DNA of 64,000 nucleotides, taken from Oecophyllibacter saccharovorans (GTDB lineage Bacteria; Pseudomonadota; Alphaproteobacteria; Acetobacterales; Acetobacteraceae). The translations under genes were made by a program, and so were the position numbers. Positions 51,712 to 59,949 of this stretch are shown piece by piece; position 1 is the stretch's first letter; every line of letters begins with the position of its first letter. The stretch is taken from NCBI RefSeq assembly GCF_006542375.1, contig NZ_CP038143.1, positions 62,001-126,000 on the forward strand, given 5' to 3'. Under the pieces are notes generated by a model. That model searched no databases. It saw only the letters and a list, made by a program, of their open reading frames with translations, and was not told the origin of the DNA.

Positions 51712-52948
51712 GACCCAACCGGGCCAGAGTGCGACCGAGCAGCCCCAGACGCTCAACGCTTACCCCGGCGACCAGAGGCACCTGCCGCGTCAGCTTGCCG
51801 TTGAACCAGATGGAAACCGTGCCGCAGGGCTGACCGGCCTGTATGGGAGCGATGAGGGGCGAGTAATAGTCCACCGTTACGCGCGTCTTGTCACGCCATC
51901 CAGCCGGCACCGTCATGGAGACAGGCTCCGAAGCCAGGAGGGGGATGGTCCTGTGTGTGCCCATCCATACCGGGGCTGCTGGCTCGACCACTTGTCCCTT
52001 GTGGAAGAAGGTCACGGTCTCGAAATTGGCGAAAGCCCAGGACAGCAGGCGTTCCCCTTCACGGGCGCGCTGGTTGGAGGAAGAGGTTCCGTTGATGACA
52101 ACGATCACCCGGTTCCTGTCGCCATCCGCATTCGGGCGCTCGGAGCTGGCACAGAGCCCGAAGCCGCCTGCATCGGTATGGCCGGTCTTGAGACCGTCAG
52201 CCAGCCCCTTGTCCACCAGCACGTTGCGGTTACCCTGCTTGATGCCGTTGAAGGTGAATTCCTTCTCACCGAAGAAGTGATAATATTGCGGGAAATCATG
52301 GACGAGACGACCGGCCAGCACCGCCACATCGCGCGCGGTCATGTAATGGTCGGGCGCAGGCAGCCCGGTGCAGTTCATGAAATGCGAGCCGGTCAGGCCG
52401 ATACGACGCGCCGCTTCATTCATCAGGGCGACAAAGCGCTCCTCAGAGCCGGCAATTCCCTCAGCCAGCACAATGCAGGCATCATTACCGGACTGGATGA
52501 TCATTCCCTGGATGAGATCGGAAACGGAGGCATTGCCCCCCTGCGGCACGAAGGATTTCGACCCCTGCGTACGCCAGGCCCTATCGCTGACCGGCAGCAT
52601 CTGGCCAAGGTGCAGTTTACCGGCCGCCAGGAACGTGAACACCACATAGGCCGTCATCATCTTGGTCAGCGATGAAGGAGGCATGTGCTCATTGCCTGCC
52701 TTGTCGAGCAGGACCGTGCCGGTCGTATGGTCCAGCACGTAAGCCCAGCGCGCGGGGGTCGGCAACGGTCCGACCAGGGTGGCAGCAGGCGTTGCATCCG
52801 CCGCTTCCGCCTCAGCCGCTGCCGCTTTGCCATGCGCATGATGGCCCCTAGCAGCCTGCGCATTCCGCAGGCCCAGCCCTGTCAGGGCAGCGGCTGCGCC
52901 CATGTTCCTGAGAAGAGAACGTCTTGTCTGCACGCTTGTTATCTGCAC
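51698..52948 (-). CDS. D-alanyl-D-alanine carboxypeptidase (low-molecular-weight PBP)
   Basis: 416 residues from GTG 52948. Signal peptide with twin Arg (T-R-R-S-L-L-R-N-M-G-A-A-A-A-L-T) cleaved near A-Q-A; then a His/Ala-rich linker. Active-site motifs of the DacA/PBP5 family are all present: S-S-L-T-K near residue 96, S-G-N-D-A near 155, and K-T-G-H-T near 255. A C-terminal beta domain follows. It trims the last D-Ala from peptidoglycan stem peptides. Earlier open frame to 53047 has no good start signal. Upstream lies the transglycosylase gene. Confidence 0.9.
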   Translation of the reverse strand: MQITSVQTRRSLLRNMGAAAALTGLGLRNAQAARGHHAHGKAAAAEAEAADATPAATLVGPLPTPARWAYVLDHTTGTVLLDKAGNEHMPPSSLTKMMTAYVVFTFLAAGKLHLGQMLPVSDRAWRTQGSKSFVPQGGNASVSDLIQGMIIQSGNDACIVLAEGIAGSEERFVALMNEAARRIGLTGSHFMNCTGLPAPDHYMTARDVAVLAGRLVHDFPQYYHFFGEKEFTFNGIKQGNRNVLVDKGLADGLKTGHTDAGGFGLCASSERPNADGDRNRVIVVINGTSSSNQRAREGERLLSWAFANFETVTFFHKGQVVEPAAPVWMGTHRTIPLLASEPVSMTVPAGWRDKTRVTVDYYSPLIAPIQAGQPCGTVSIWFNGKLTRQVPLVAGVSVERLGLLGRTLARLGHAPA

Positions 52949-53184
52949 GCTCGGGATTCCGTTCCACCTGTTGCCCGGCCGTTCCTCCGCTTTCAGGATG
53001 CCCGGCCTGCAAAGACGGACAAAAGCTGGAAAGCACGGTGCCGGCATGTGATTGTTGACACTGTTTTCCGTTTACTTACCTACTTGCAGTGCAGCACCTG
53101 GTCCAGCCACCTGACACTCTACCGCGCTGCAATCAGATGTTTTTTATCTTCCCAGTGCTGATTGAGACTACAGATTTCCTCTTC

Positions 53185-54219
53185 TCAGGCGGGAACACCC
53201 GTACAGGCATCGCCAAGCAGGCCGACAGCGAGCGCATAATAGTCAGACGGGTTATAGGCACGAATGACATTGAAATTATGGAAAACCAGGAAAGCCTGCC
53301 CTCCCGGGCCATCCGGCTCAAGCAAACGGGCCTGGAGATCAGGCTGAGTGAAGGAGCCGCCGTCCACCGGGCGCACGCCCAGCGCTTCCCAGCTGCTCAC
53401 CGACCGGACCGCTGACTGCCGCGAACCCTTTGCGCCCAACGCTTCAGCTTCACTGCCTTGAGGCACACTGACTTCCGTTCCCCAGCCCTGTCCCTGAATC
53501 CAGTGGCGTCTGCCCAGGTAATTAGCAATGGAGGCGAACACATCCGGCTTGCTCGTCCAGATATTGGGCTTGCCGTCGCCATCCACATCAACGGCATATT
53601 GAAGATAGGCACTGGGCATGAACTGGGGCTGGCCCATCGCGCCCGCATAGCTCCCCAGCATGGTGGAAGGTGCCGCTTCCCCGTCCGAAACGATTCGTAA
53701 GGCCTTGAGCAGCTCGCTTCTGAAGAACTTTGCCCGTCGCCCGTCATAGGCCAGGGTCGCAAGCGCATCGATGACATTGAACTTGCCCAGCGTGGCGCCG
53801 AAGCCTGATTCAAGCCCCCAGATGCCCATCACCACCCCATCAGCGGCGCCATAACGCTGAGCAAGCGGCGTCAGGGTGCCACGAACGTTCTGAAACACCT
53901 GTGCACCTTGCTGCAGCCTGGCTGGCTTGAGCACACGGCTGCGGTACTGCGCCCAGGTCATGGTGAATTCAGGCTGATGCCTGTCCCGCGCCAGGACAGC
54001 CTGATTGGGCGCAGGCGCCATGGCCAGCGCTTCAGTGACAGCCGTGGCTGACAACCCCTCTGCCAGGGCCTGGCTGCGCACCCCTTCGAGAAATTGGCGG
54101 TAACTTTCGCTGGCTGCGGGCGGGCGGGTCATCGGCCGGGCCCGAAGCTGACCGGCAGAAAGGAAAAAACCGGCCATGCAAGCCGTGGAAAGGAAGGTGC
54201 GTCGTTCCAGAAGCGCCAA
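53185..54219 (-). CDS. lytic murein transglycosylase (MltB family)
   Basis: 344 residues from TTG 54219 with AGGAG 7 bases upstream. N-terminal signal peptide (R-R-T-F-L-S-T-A-C-M-A-G-F-F-L-S-A-G). Core MltB/SLT_2 features: G-I-W-G-L-E-S-G-F-G near residue 134 with the catalytic glutamate, then S-Y-A-G-A-M-G-Q-P-Q-F-M-P-S, D-V-D-G-D-G-K-P-N-I-W, and A-N-Y-L-G-R. The Cys in the signal is not in a lipobox, so it is likely soluble in the periplasm. Possible Asn/Tyr end N-P-S-D-Y-Y-A-L-A-V-G. Confidence 0.9.
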   Translation of the reverse strand: MALLERRTFLSTACMAGFFLSAGQLRARPMTRPPAASESYRQFLEGVRSQALAEGLSATAVTEALAMAPAPNQAVLARDRHQPEFTMTWAQYRSRVLKPARLQQGAQVFQNVRGTLTPLAQRYGAADGVVMGIWGLESGFGATLGKFNVIDALATLAYDGRRAKFFRSELLKALRIVSDGEAAPSTMLGSYAGAMGQPQFMPSAYLQYAVDVDGDGKPNIWTSKPDVFASIANYLGRRHWIQGQGWGTEVSVPQGSEAEALGAKGSRQSAVRSVSSWEALGVRPVDGGSFTQPDLQARLLEPDGPGGQAFLVFHNFNVIRAYNPSDYYALAVGLLGDACTGVPA

Positions 54220-54468
54220 GTTTTTTCTCCTCTTTCTGGTCTTCTCTCAGTTTCTCTTTTTACGCTACCCGCGTCAGGTTCTACCGCCTCAGGCCTGGTG
54301 ATAAGAGGCTGAAAACGCCTCCATAGAAGGGCAGTCAGGCGAAACTGCGGCACAGTTACATCACCACCCCGGCAAAAATCCCGCTTTACGGCTGATCTTG
54401 CCTGATCTCCTACCGCCCAACATCCACCGCCTCTTCCACGGGGTCAAAGATTCCTTTAAGGCATTTTT
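54220..54468. other. intergenic region upstream of mltB and of the small ORF
   Basis: About 250 bases with no supported gene. It must hold the leftward promoter of the transglycosylase gene and a rightward promoter for the DedA group. Short GCCTC/GAGGC inverted repeats occur at 54286-54321, but I see no clear promoter. Confidence 0.4.
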
Positions 54469-54627
54469 ATGATCGACCTCCTGCCGTCCCGGCTTTGCCT
54501 GACACAGGCTTTACCTCTCAGCGCGCCCGACCTTTATAAAGGGCGCAAGAGCGGCAAGGCAGGACAGGCCGCCAGATGCCGTCGCCTTCTGAAGGAAGAG
54601 CAGGTTATGAGAAAGCTGGGCATATGA
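54469..54627 (+). CDS. possible 52-residue leader or small protein overlapping the DedA start
   Basis: ATG 54469 is preceded by TTAAGG with a 7-base gap. The 52-codon frame ends in TGA at 54625-54627, overlapping the DedA ATG at 54624 as ATGA, the typical coupling layout. The peptide has a hydrophobic first 20 residues and then a Lys/Arg-rich part (Y-K-G-R-K-S-G-K, C-R-R-L-L-K-E-E). No family recognised. It could be a chance frame or a translated leader. Confidence 0.3.
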   Translation: MIDLLPSRLCLTQALPLSAPDLYKGRKSGKAGQAARCRRLLKEEQVMRKLGI

Positions 54628-55190
54628 TGGGACTGGGGGCCCTTGCTGCCAGCCAGCCAGCCTGGCTGAAGGCTGCGATCGTGATCGCAGGCACTTTCAT
54701 CCTGGAAGATGTGGCCACCGTCCTGAGCGCCATTGCGGTACAGGCGCACCAGATTTCCCTCCCTCTGGCGCTGGGCTCTCTGTATGCAGGGGTGGCGATA
54801 GGCGATATGGGGCTTTACGGGCTCGGCTATGCCGGTTGGCATTGGCCTGCCCTGCGCCGTTTTCTTACCTTGCCTGGCCAGGACAGAACGCGGGAGTGGT
54901 TTCTCAGCCACACGATACGCATCGTTGCCATTTCGCGCTTCGTGCCAGGGGCACGCCTGCCGCTCTATACGGCCTGCGGCTATTTCCGGGTCCCTTTCTG
55001 GAAATTCGCCCTGACGGCCATCTGTGCCACCCTGGTCTGGACGAGTCTGCTTTTTGCCCTGTCCCTCAAGGTAGGGCACTGGCTGCTGCTGCATCAGGCC
55101 GGCTGGCGCTGGGCAGGAATTATCGGTTTCGTGCTTTGCATTTTCGTGATCGGGCGTCTGATCGCCCATTTCCAACGCATGAGCGCTTAA
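54624..55190 (+). CDS. DedA-family (VTT domain) membrane protein
   Basis: 188 residues from ATG 54624; ATG 54576 in the same frame is an alternative. About five hydrophobic segments. The DedA pattern is present: an N-terminal re-entrant part with F-I-L-E-D-V-A-T-V near residue 28, G-D-M-G-L-Y-G-L-G-Y near 60, and the central S-R-F-V-P-G-A-R-L-P motif near 105 with the essential arginines. DedA proteins are lipid scramblases or flippases; some recycle undecaprenyl phosphate. The ATP-grasp gene begins 11 bases downstream. Confidence 0.83.
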   Translation: MMGLGALAASQPAWLKAAIVIAGTFILEDVATVLSAIAVQAHQISLPLALGSLYAGVAIGDMGLYGLGYAGWHWPALRRFLTLPGQDRTREWFLSHTIRIVAISRFVPGARLPLYTACGYFRVPFWKFALTAICATLVWTSLLFALSLKVGHWLLLHQAGWRWAGIIGFVLCIFVIGRLIAHFQRMSA

Positions 55191-55201
55191 GAGGACAGTC
55201 C

Positions 55202-56296
55202 TTGCCAACCATGACCAAAACCGCTCACACGCCTCTGCCCAGGAAACTCAACAGAAAGCAGCTTTCCCTTTTTGAATTCTGGCCTGGCTCCATCTTCTAC
55301 ACCCCCATCGTGCTCTACTGGATTCTCATGGGAATCCGATATCGGGATTTCAGCACACCCACAGCAGCCAATCCCCGCATCACGACCGGTGGGCTCTGTG
55401 GCGAAAGCAAAAGCTCCATCCTGTCCATGGCTGGCCCGACAGCCCGTGAAGCGATTGCCCCTTACGTTGCTTTCCGCAGCGGGCCGCAAGCCTGCGCTAC
55501 CGCTCTGCGCGCCATGAAGCAGGCAGGGATAGACTTCCCGGTCGTCATCAAACCCGATATCGGCTGCAAGGGTACCGGGATCAAACTTGTCCAGGACCGC
55601 GCCATGCTGGCCGAAGTGCTGCCCCTTTTTCCTGATGGGGTCATGCTTCTGGCGCAGAAGCTCGTGGCCTATCCACTGGAAGCGGGGATTTTCTATATCC
55701 GCCATCCCGGCGAGAAAACCGGTCATCTGACTTCGATCACCTACAAGGAAACCCCTACCCTGACCGGCAACGGACGCGCCACCCTGCGAGAACTGATCCT
55801 CCAGGACCCGCGCATGGGGCTCGTTCCCCAGATCTACCTACCGCGTCTGGGCAAACGGGCTGATGAAGTCATTCCCGCAGGCCAGCAGGTGCCCGTTGTC
55901 TTTGCCGGCAATCATTGCCGTGGCGCCATATTTCGCGATGGACGTGCCGATATCACTCCTGAACTGACAGCGCGCATCAACGCCATCATGAGCGATATCC
56001 CGGATTTCCACTTCGGCCGCATCGACGCCAAAGTGGCCTCCGTGGAGGACCTGAAATCCGGGCGCAACCTGCAGATTATCGAAATCAATGGGGTCGGTTC
56101 AGAGGCCATTCACATCTGGGACCGCCATACCACCCTGTGGGAAGCCTACCGCACCCAGTTCTATCATTACCGGCAGACCTTTCTTATCGGCGCTGCCAAG
56201 AAAAAGGAAGGGTGGAAAAGCTCCGGGGCTTTCGGAATGCTGTGGGCCTGGCGCAAACAGCGCCGCCTGCTCTCCTCCTATCCCCTCAACGACTGA
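55202..56296 (+). CDS. membrane-anchored ATP-grasp protein of unknown substrate
   Basis: 364 residues from TTG 55202 (GAGG 7 bases upstream); ATG 55211 is the alternative. Near residues 27-47 is a likely membrane anchor (F-E-F-W-P-G-S-I-F-Y-T-P-I-V-L-Y-W-I-L). The rest is an ATP-grasp ligase fold: F-P-V-V-I-K-P-D-I-G-C-K-G-T-G near 115, A-Q-K-L-V, G-N-G-R-A-T-L-R, F-G-R-I-D-A-K near 275 and the metal-binding I-I-E-I-N-G-V-G-S near 295. Such proteins are often labelled D-Ala-D-Ala ligase-like, but the membrane anchor and missing N-domain argue against that. It follows the DedA gene by 11 bases, so the two likely act together. Confidence 0.78.
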   Translation: MPTMTKTAHTPLPRKLNRKQLSLFEFWPGSIFYTPIVLYWILMGIRYRDFSTPTAANPRITTGGLCGESKSSILSMAGPTAREAIAPYVAFRSGPQACATALRAMKQAGIDFPVVIKPDIGCKGTGIKLVQDRAMLAEVLPLFPDGVMLLAQKLVAYPLEAGIFYIRHPGEKTGHLTSITYKETPTLTGNGRATLRELILQDPRMGLVPQIYLPRLGKRADEVIPAGQQVPVVFAGNHCRGAIFRDGRADITPELTARINAIMSDIPDFHFGRIDAKVASVEDLKSGRNLQIIEINGVGSEAIHIWDRHTTLWEAYRTQFYHYRQTFLIGAAKKKEGWKSSGAFGMLWAWRKQRRLLSSYPLND

Positions 56297-56301
56297 TCCG
56301 C

Positions 56302-56760
56302 TCAGAGCTTTCCGGCGCCAAAGATATAGTTGCTGATCTGCTGTTCCAGTGAAAGAAGCGGGCGGGCATTCGTTATGACCGCACCCGGCTTCAGCAGATC
56401 CTGGCTTTTGCCGGGCAGAAGCTGCAGCGCGTTGTTGCCGCCAATTCCCAGGGCGCCGATCGTAACGGCTGTATCAACCGGCAGCTTCAGGGACTGATCG
56501 ACCGTAAACGCTACGTCTGCCATGTCTGTCCGGGTATTGAGCACCACATCATTGACCCGGCCGACCACTACGCCATCAAGAGCGACATCATCGCCCCCCT
56601 GCAGGCCGCTGGCAGAGATGAAGACTGCCCTGTAGGGTGTTTGCGGACCAACAGGGCCCTGCCGCAGGGTCAGGGCATAGAAAAGAAAAACGCCTGTCAG
56701 AACCAGAACCAGCATGCTGGCGGCAAAGGCCACGCCACGTCCCCCGAACACGCCTTTCAT
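56302..56760 (-). CDS. MlaD-family protein (MCE domain)
   Basis: 152 residues. One N-terminal membrane segment (A-A-S-M-L-V-L-V-L-T-G-V-F-L-F-Y) followed by a single MCE domain: Y-R-A-V-F-I-S-A-S-G-L-Q-x-G-D-D-V, G-V-V-V-G-R-V, and I-G-A-L-G-I-G-G-N-N-A-L-Q-L-L-P-G. MlaD forms the periplasmic ring of the Mla phospholipid transporter, normally with MlaE and MlaF; neither is here. A strong ribosome site (AGGAGG, 7 bases from ATG) is present. Convergent with the ATP-grasp gene. Confidence 0.85.
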   Translation of the reverse strand: MKGVFGGRGVAFAASMLVLVLTGVFLFYALTLRQGPVGPQTPYRAVFISASGLQGGDDVALDGVVVGRVNDVVLNTRTDMADVAFTVDQSLKLPVDTAVTIGALGIGGNNALQLLPGKSQDLLKPGAVITNARPLLSLEQQISNYIFGAGKL

Positions 56761-57028
56761 CTGTTCCCTCCTGCTGTCAAACTGCTCTTTCCTTCATTCT
56801 GTAAGATCCGTCTGATCCTGGCAGAGAGCGCCATTTGCGTTTTCATGCAGGGGAAAATACACCCTGAAGTTCCTTCGTGCCACTTCTCCGGCTTCTTTCA
56901 AAGACTGCCAGCTGATGGAAGTCTTTTTCAAAAAGGATCGGCAGCGTCTGAAGAAAACCGGGACGACAAAGTCAATTCCACTATAGGGTGCAGCTCACCG
57001 GTCAGCCACAGGAAAAAGGAACGCATTC

Positions 57029-57901
57029 ATGGATGCAGGAAGTCCCATGTCCACTTATCAGGCCGTCATTCTGGCCATCGTTCAGGGCATAACGGAGCCT
57101 TTCCCGGTCAGCAGCCTGGGCCATGCCGTCCTGCTGCCTGCCGTCCTGCACTGGCACATTGATGAACACTCCCCTCTCTTCCTGCCTTTCCTGACTATGT
57201 TGCACGTGGGAACACTCCTGGCGCTGGCCAGCGTGTTCTGGAAGGACTGGAAGACGATTTTTCTCGGCCTGATCGGCAGGCTCGGCCCCCAGGGGCGCGA
57301 TGACGCCCTGCGCATGTGCATTCTGCTTGCCATCGCCACCCTGCCGGCTGTCATCGTCGGGGGGCTTTTCGAGCACCGGTTGCGCCAGGTCTTCGCCACT
57401 CCCCTGCTGGTGGCAGGATTCCTGGTCCTCAACGGCTTTCTGCTCCTGGGCACTGAGTGGCTTCTGCGCCGCGCGCGCCTGCGTGCCAATCAGAATCTTG
57501 ATACGCTGATGCCCAAAGACGCCTTCATCATCGGCTGCTGGCAGTGCCTGGCACTTCTGCCAGGGCTCTCGCGCTCAGGCGCCACCATGAACGGAGGCCT
57601 GACACGCGGCCTCGACCACCTCAATGCAGCACGTTTCTCTCTGCTGATGGCGCAGCCGATCATTCTCGCCGCCTCTGTCAAGGAAAGCTGGCAGATCCGC
57701 AATCTGTCTCTTTCTTATGAGATCCTCTATCAATCCCTTCTTGGCGCCCTGATCGCTGGGTTCACGGCGTGGCTCTGCTCGAAATTTCTCCTGAAATTCT
57801 TCCACCATACTGATGCCGAGGGCGACACCCAGGCGCTGGCGCCTTTCGGAATTTACTGCATCAGCGCTGGCTGCCTGGCCGCTTTCGTGATTTCCCGCTG
57901 A
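57029..57901 (+). CDS. uppP: undecaprenyl-diphosphatase-like protein (UppP/BacA family, divergent)
   Basis: 290 residues with about eight hydrophobic segments. Signature 1 reads Q-G-I-T-E-P-F-P-V-S-S-L-G-H (near residue 18) where most UppP have F-L-P-I-S-S-T-G-H; signature 2 is L-L-P-G-L-S-R-S-G-A-T-M near 175. The catalytic Glu, Ser-Ser, His and Arg positions are kept. It recycles undecaprenyl pyrophosphate for cell-wall synthesis. The L-G-H/P-V-S-S variant is a known separate branch of the family. AGGA 9 bases before ATG. Confidence 0.87.
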   Translation: MDAGSPMSTYQAVILAIVQGITEPFPVSSLGHAVLLPAVLHWHIDEHSPLFLPFLTMLHVGTLLALASVFWKDWKTIFLGLIGRLGPQGRDDALRMCILLAIATLPAVIVGGLFEHRLRQVFATPLLVAGFLVLNGFLLLGTEWLLRRARLRANQNLDTLMPKDAFIIGCWQCLALLPGLSRSGATMNGGLTRGLDHLNAARFSLLMAQPIILAASVKESWQIRNLSLSYEILYQSLLGALIAGFTAWLCSKFLLKFFHHTDAEGDTQALAPFGIYCISAGCLAAFVISR

Positions 57902-57939
57902 AACCTTTTCCTGCGTCACGTCCCTTCTTTTCCGCTTCA

Positions 57940-57956
57940 GCTCCTCTCGCAGGAGC
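57940..57956 (+). terminator. possible stem after uppP
   Basis: GCTCCT pairs with AGGAGC around CTCGC; flanking TCCGC/GCGGA can extend it loosely. Lies 39 bases after the uppP stop. No U-run. Confidence 0.3.
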
Positions 57957-58074
57957 GGAGGAAGGGCGGCACGGTTTACAGAAGGGCTGAAGCCGGGCAG
58001 GTAAGACACCACCCCGAACACGCCCGATGACCCGGACGTCCCTGGTTCCCGCTTCAGAGAGATGCAGCAACCCC

Positions 58075-59685
58075 ATGAGTGATGCCCCACCTCCCTCGCT
58101 CCGGCCCTCCGGGGGCCGGAACGCACGCCGCAAGACACTGGCGCAGGTGGCTGCAGAAAATGAAAGCCATGGTCTCAAGAAAAGCCTGACGGCCAGCCAG
58201 CTGCTGCTGCTGGGGATCGGCACCATCATCGGGGCAGGCATCTATGTCATGACGGGCACAGCGGCAGCTGAATATGCCGGCCCTTCCATCATGCTGTCTT
58301 TCATCATCGCTGCTGTCGGATGTCTGTTCACCGCTCTCTGCTACGGAGAGCTCGCTTCAACCTATCCTGTCTCCGGCTCGGCTTATTCCTATGCCTATAT
58401 CTCCATGGGCGAGAAAATGGCCTGGACCGTCGGGTGGGTATTGCTGCTTGATTACGGCATCTCCTGCACGGCAGTCGCTGCAGGCCTGTCCGGCTATGCC
58501 AACTCCCTGCTGGCCACTTTCGGCCTTCACCTGCCGAATTGCCTAACCCAGGCCACCCTTCAACCCGTGCCCGGCTCCGACGGGACGGCCATGACCATTG
58601 GCTGGAGGTTCGATTTTATCGGCTTCCTCAGCGTCATGGTCGTCACCTGGCTCCTGGTACGGGGGGTTGAGGAATCAGCCCGCTTCAACACCCTGATAGT
58701 TGCTCTCAAGGTAGGGGTGCTGCTGCTGTTTCTGGCCATGGGCATCAGCGCCATCAATCCTGCCAACTGGCATCCCTTCATTCCGCCGGCCGAACCGAAC
58801 TTCCATTACGGGCTTACCGGCATCTTCCGTGCGGCTGCCCTGATGTTTTTCACCTATTCAGGGTTCGAAGCCGTCTCCACAGCCGCTTCTGAAGCGCGCA
58901 ACCCCACACGCGACGTGCCGATCGGGATCATAGGCAGCCTGCTGGTGTGCACTGCCCTCTACCTGGCCCTTGCCGCGGTGCTTCTGGGCATCGTCCCCTA
59001 CCGGCAGCTGGATGTTGCTGATCCCCTGGCTGTGGCCACACAGATCATGGGCCATCCCTGGCTTTCGATCATGGTCAATTCCGGTGCCACAATCGGGCTG
59101 TGCGCTGTGCTGCTGGGTCTTATGTATGCACAGTCACGCGTCCTGCTGACAATCGGGCGCGATGGGCTGATTCCCCGCCTTTTCGCCCATGTGCACAAAG
59201 TCTACCGCACGCCTGCGGCCGGCACGCTCGTCCTGGGGTTGGTGGTTGCCATCATGACCGCCACACTGCCCATTGATATTCTGGCCGATCTGGTTTCTGC
59301 CGGCACCACTGCCGCCTTTGCCATCGTCTGCTTTACGGTGATCTGGCAACGCACCCATCATCCAGAGACCCCGCGCCCTTTTCAGGTGCCGCTGGGGGGT
59401 ATCTGGTTTCGTGGCGTATGGCTCGGCGTCACGCCGATACTGGGCATGCTCTTTGCCTTTCTGATGACACTACCACTCCTGCTCAACATGGTTCATGCCC
59501 TGCTGGGCGGCAATCCGGTCCCCATCGCGTTGCTGGGGATCTACCTGGTTCTGGGCGTGCTGACCTATATCTGTTACGGTCGCCACCATTCCAGGCTCGG
59601 ACGCGCTCTGCAGGATCAGAACGATGACCAGACTGCCCCGGACACCCCCCCTGAAACGCGCTCTGTCAGCGCCGGCAGGCAATAA
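58075..59685 (+). CDS. APC-family amino acid permease
   Basis: 536 residues from ATG 58075 (ATG 58027 also in frame). About 12-14 membrane segments. The start G-I-G-T-I-I-G-A-G-I-Y-V near residue 46 is the APC substrate-binding loop; later Y-S-G-F-E-A-V-S-T and E-A-R-N-P-T-R-D-V-P-I-G-I-I-G typify the cationic amino acid transporter (CAT/YfnA) subgroup. A soluble, basic N-terminal tail of ~35 residues and an acidic C-terminal tail are present. Substrate not readable. Confidence 0.87.
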   Translation: MSDAPPPSLRPSGGRNARRKTLAQVAAENESHGLKKSLTASQLLLLGIGTIIGAGIYVMTGTAAAEYAGPSIMLSFIIAAVGCLFTALCYGELASTYPVSGSAYSYAYISMGEKMAWTVGWVLLLDYGISCTAVAAGLSGYANSLLATFGLHLPNCLTQATLQPVPGSDGTAMTIGWRFDFIGFLSVMVVTWLLVRGVEESARFNTLIVALKVGVLLLFLAMGISAINPANWHPFIPPAEPNFHYGLTGIFRAAALMFFTYSGFEAVSTAASEARNPTRDVPIGIIGSLLVCTALYLALAAVLLGIVPYRQLDVADPLAVATQIMGHPWLSIMVNSGATIGLCAVLLGLMYAQSRVLLTIGRDGLIPRLFAHVHKVYRTPAAGTLVLGLVVAIMTATLPIDILADLVSAGTTAAFAIVCFTVIWQRTHHPETPRPFQVPLGGIWFRGVWLGVTPILGMLFAFLMTLPLLLNMVHALLGGNPVPIALLGIYLVLGVLTYICYGRHHSRLGRALQDQNDDQTAPDTPPETRSVSAGRQ

Positions 59686-59736
59686 GAAAGCGTATCGGAA
59701 GCTGCGGTATTTCCGGTTTGTGAAAGCAGATTTTCA

Positions 59737-59766
59737 TTGACGGCATCAGGCATTTTCCGCTATCAC
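59737..59766 (+). promoter_or_regulatory. candidate promoter of the tRNA-Met gene
   Basis: TTGACG (59737-59742), 18-base spacer, TATCAC (59761-59766); the tRNA 5' end follows 38 bases later. Confidence 0.45.
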
Positions 59767-59804
59767 TGCCCCTACCCGCAGCGCTTCGTTCTGACGGGAA
59801 AGAT

Positions 59805-59879
59805 GGCGGCGTAGCTCAGTGGTAGAGCAGGGGAATCATAATCCCTTGGTCGGCGGTTCAAATCCGTCCGCCGCTACCA
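59805..59879 (+). tRNA. tRNA-Met (anticodon CAT)
   Basis: A 75-base cloverleaf with encoded CCA. Acceptor arms GGCGGCG and CGCCGCT pair with G1-U72 wobble; D stem GCTC/GAGC; anticodon stem GGGGA/TCCCT with loop A-T-C-A-T-A-A, anticodon CAT; T stem GGCGG/CCGTC around TTCAAAT. Body matches elongator tRNA-Met of alphaproteobacteria better than initiator (which has the three G-C anticodon pairs and a 1-72 mismatch) or tRNA-Ile2, though a CAT anticodon alone does not separate these. Confidence 0.93.
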
Positions 59880-59907
59880 TCTTCACCTGAAATATAAATT
59901 ATTTGTG

Positions 59908-59945
59908 ACCTTCCATCCCATTAAGGGCTGGAAGGTTTTCTGTTT
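59908..59945 (+). terminator. intrinsic terminator of tRNA-Met
   Basis: ACCTTCCA (59908-59915) pairs perfectly with TGGAAGGT (59929-59936), the stem continuing inward through CCC/GGG after one mismatch, loop ATTAA. A T-rich run TTTTCTGTTT follows. The best classical terminator in the window. Confidence 0.85.
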
Positions 59946-59949
59946 AGAG

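Noticed and set aside
51710-52675. 321-residue plus-strand frame opposite the carboxypeptidase gene
   Set aside because: The minus-strand PBP motifs SxxK, SGN and KTG are intact, so the plus frame is a shadow.
53055-53083. TTGACA promoter upstream of the carboxypeptidase gene
   Set aside because: It points rightward, where no rightward gene follows; the -10 match is also poor.
55202-56296. ATP-grasp protein as a true D-Ala-D-Ala ligase
   Set aside because: It has an N-terminal membrane anchor and lacks the Ddl N-domain and its usual substrate motifs.
59805-59879. tRNA-Met as an integration site for a mobile element
   Set aside because: No integrase, no repeated tRNA 3' end downstream, and the following genes are core chromosomal ones.
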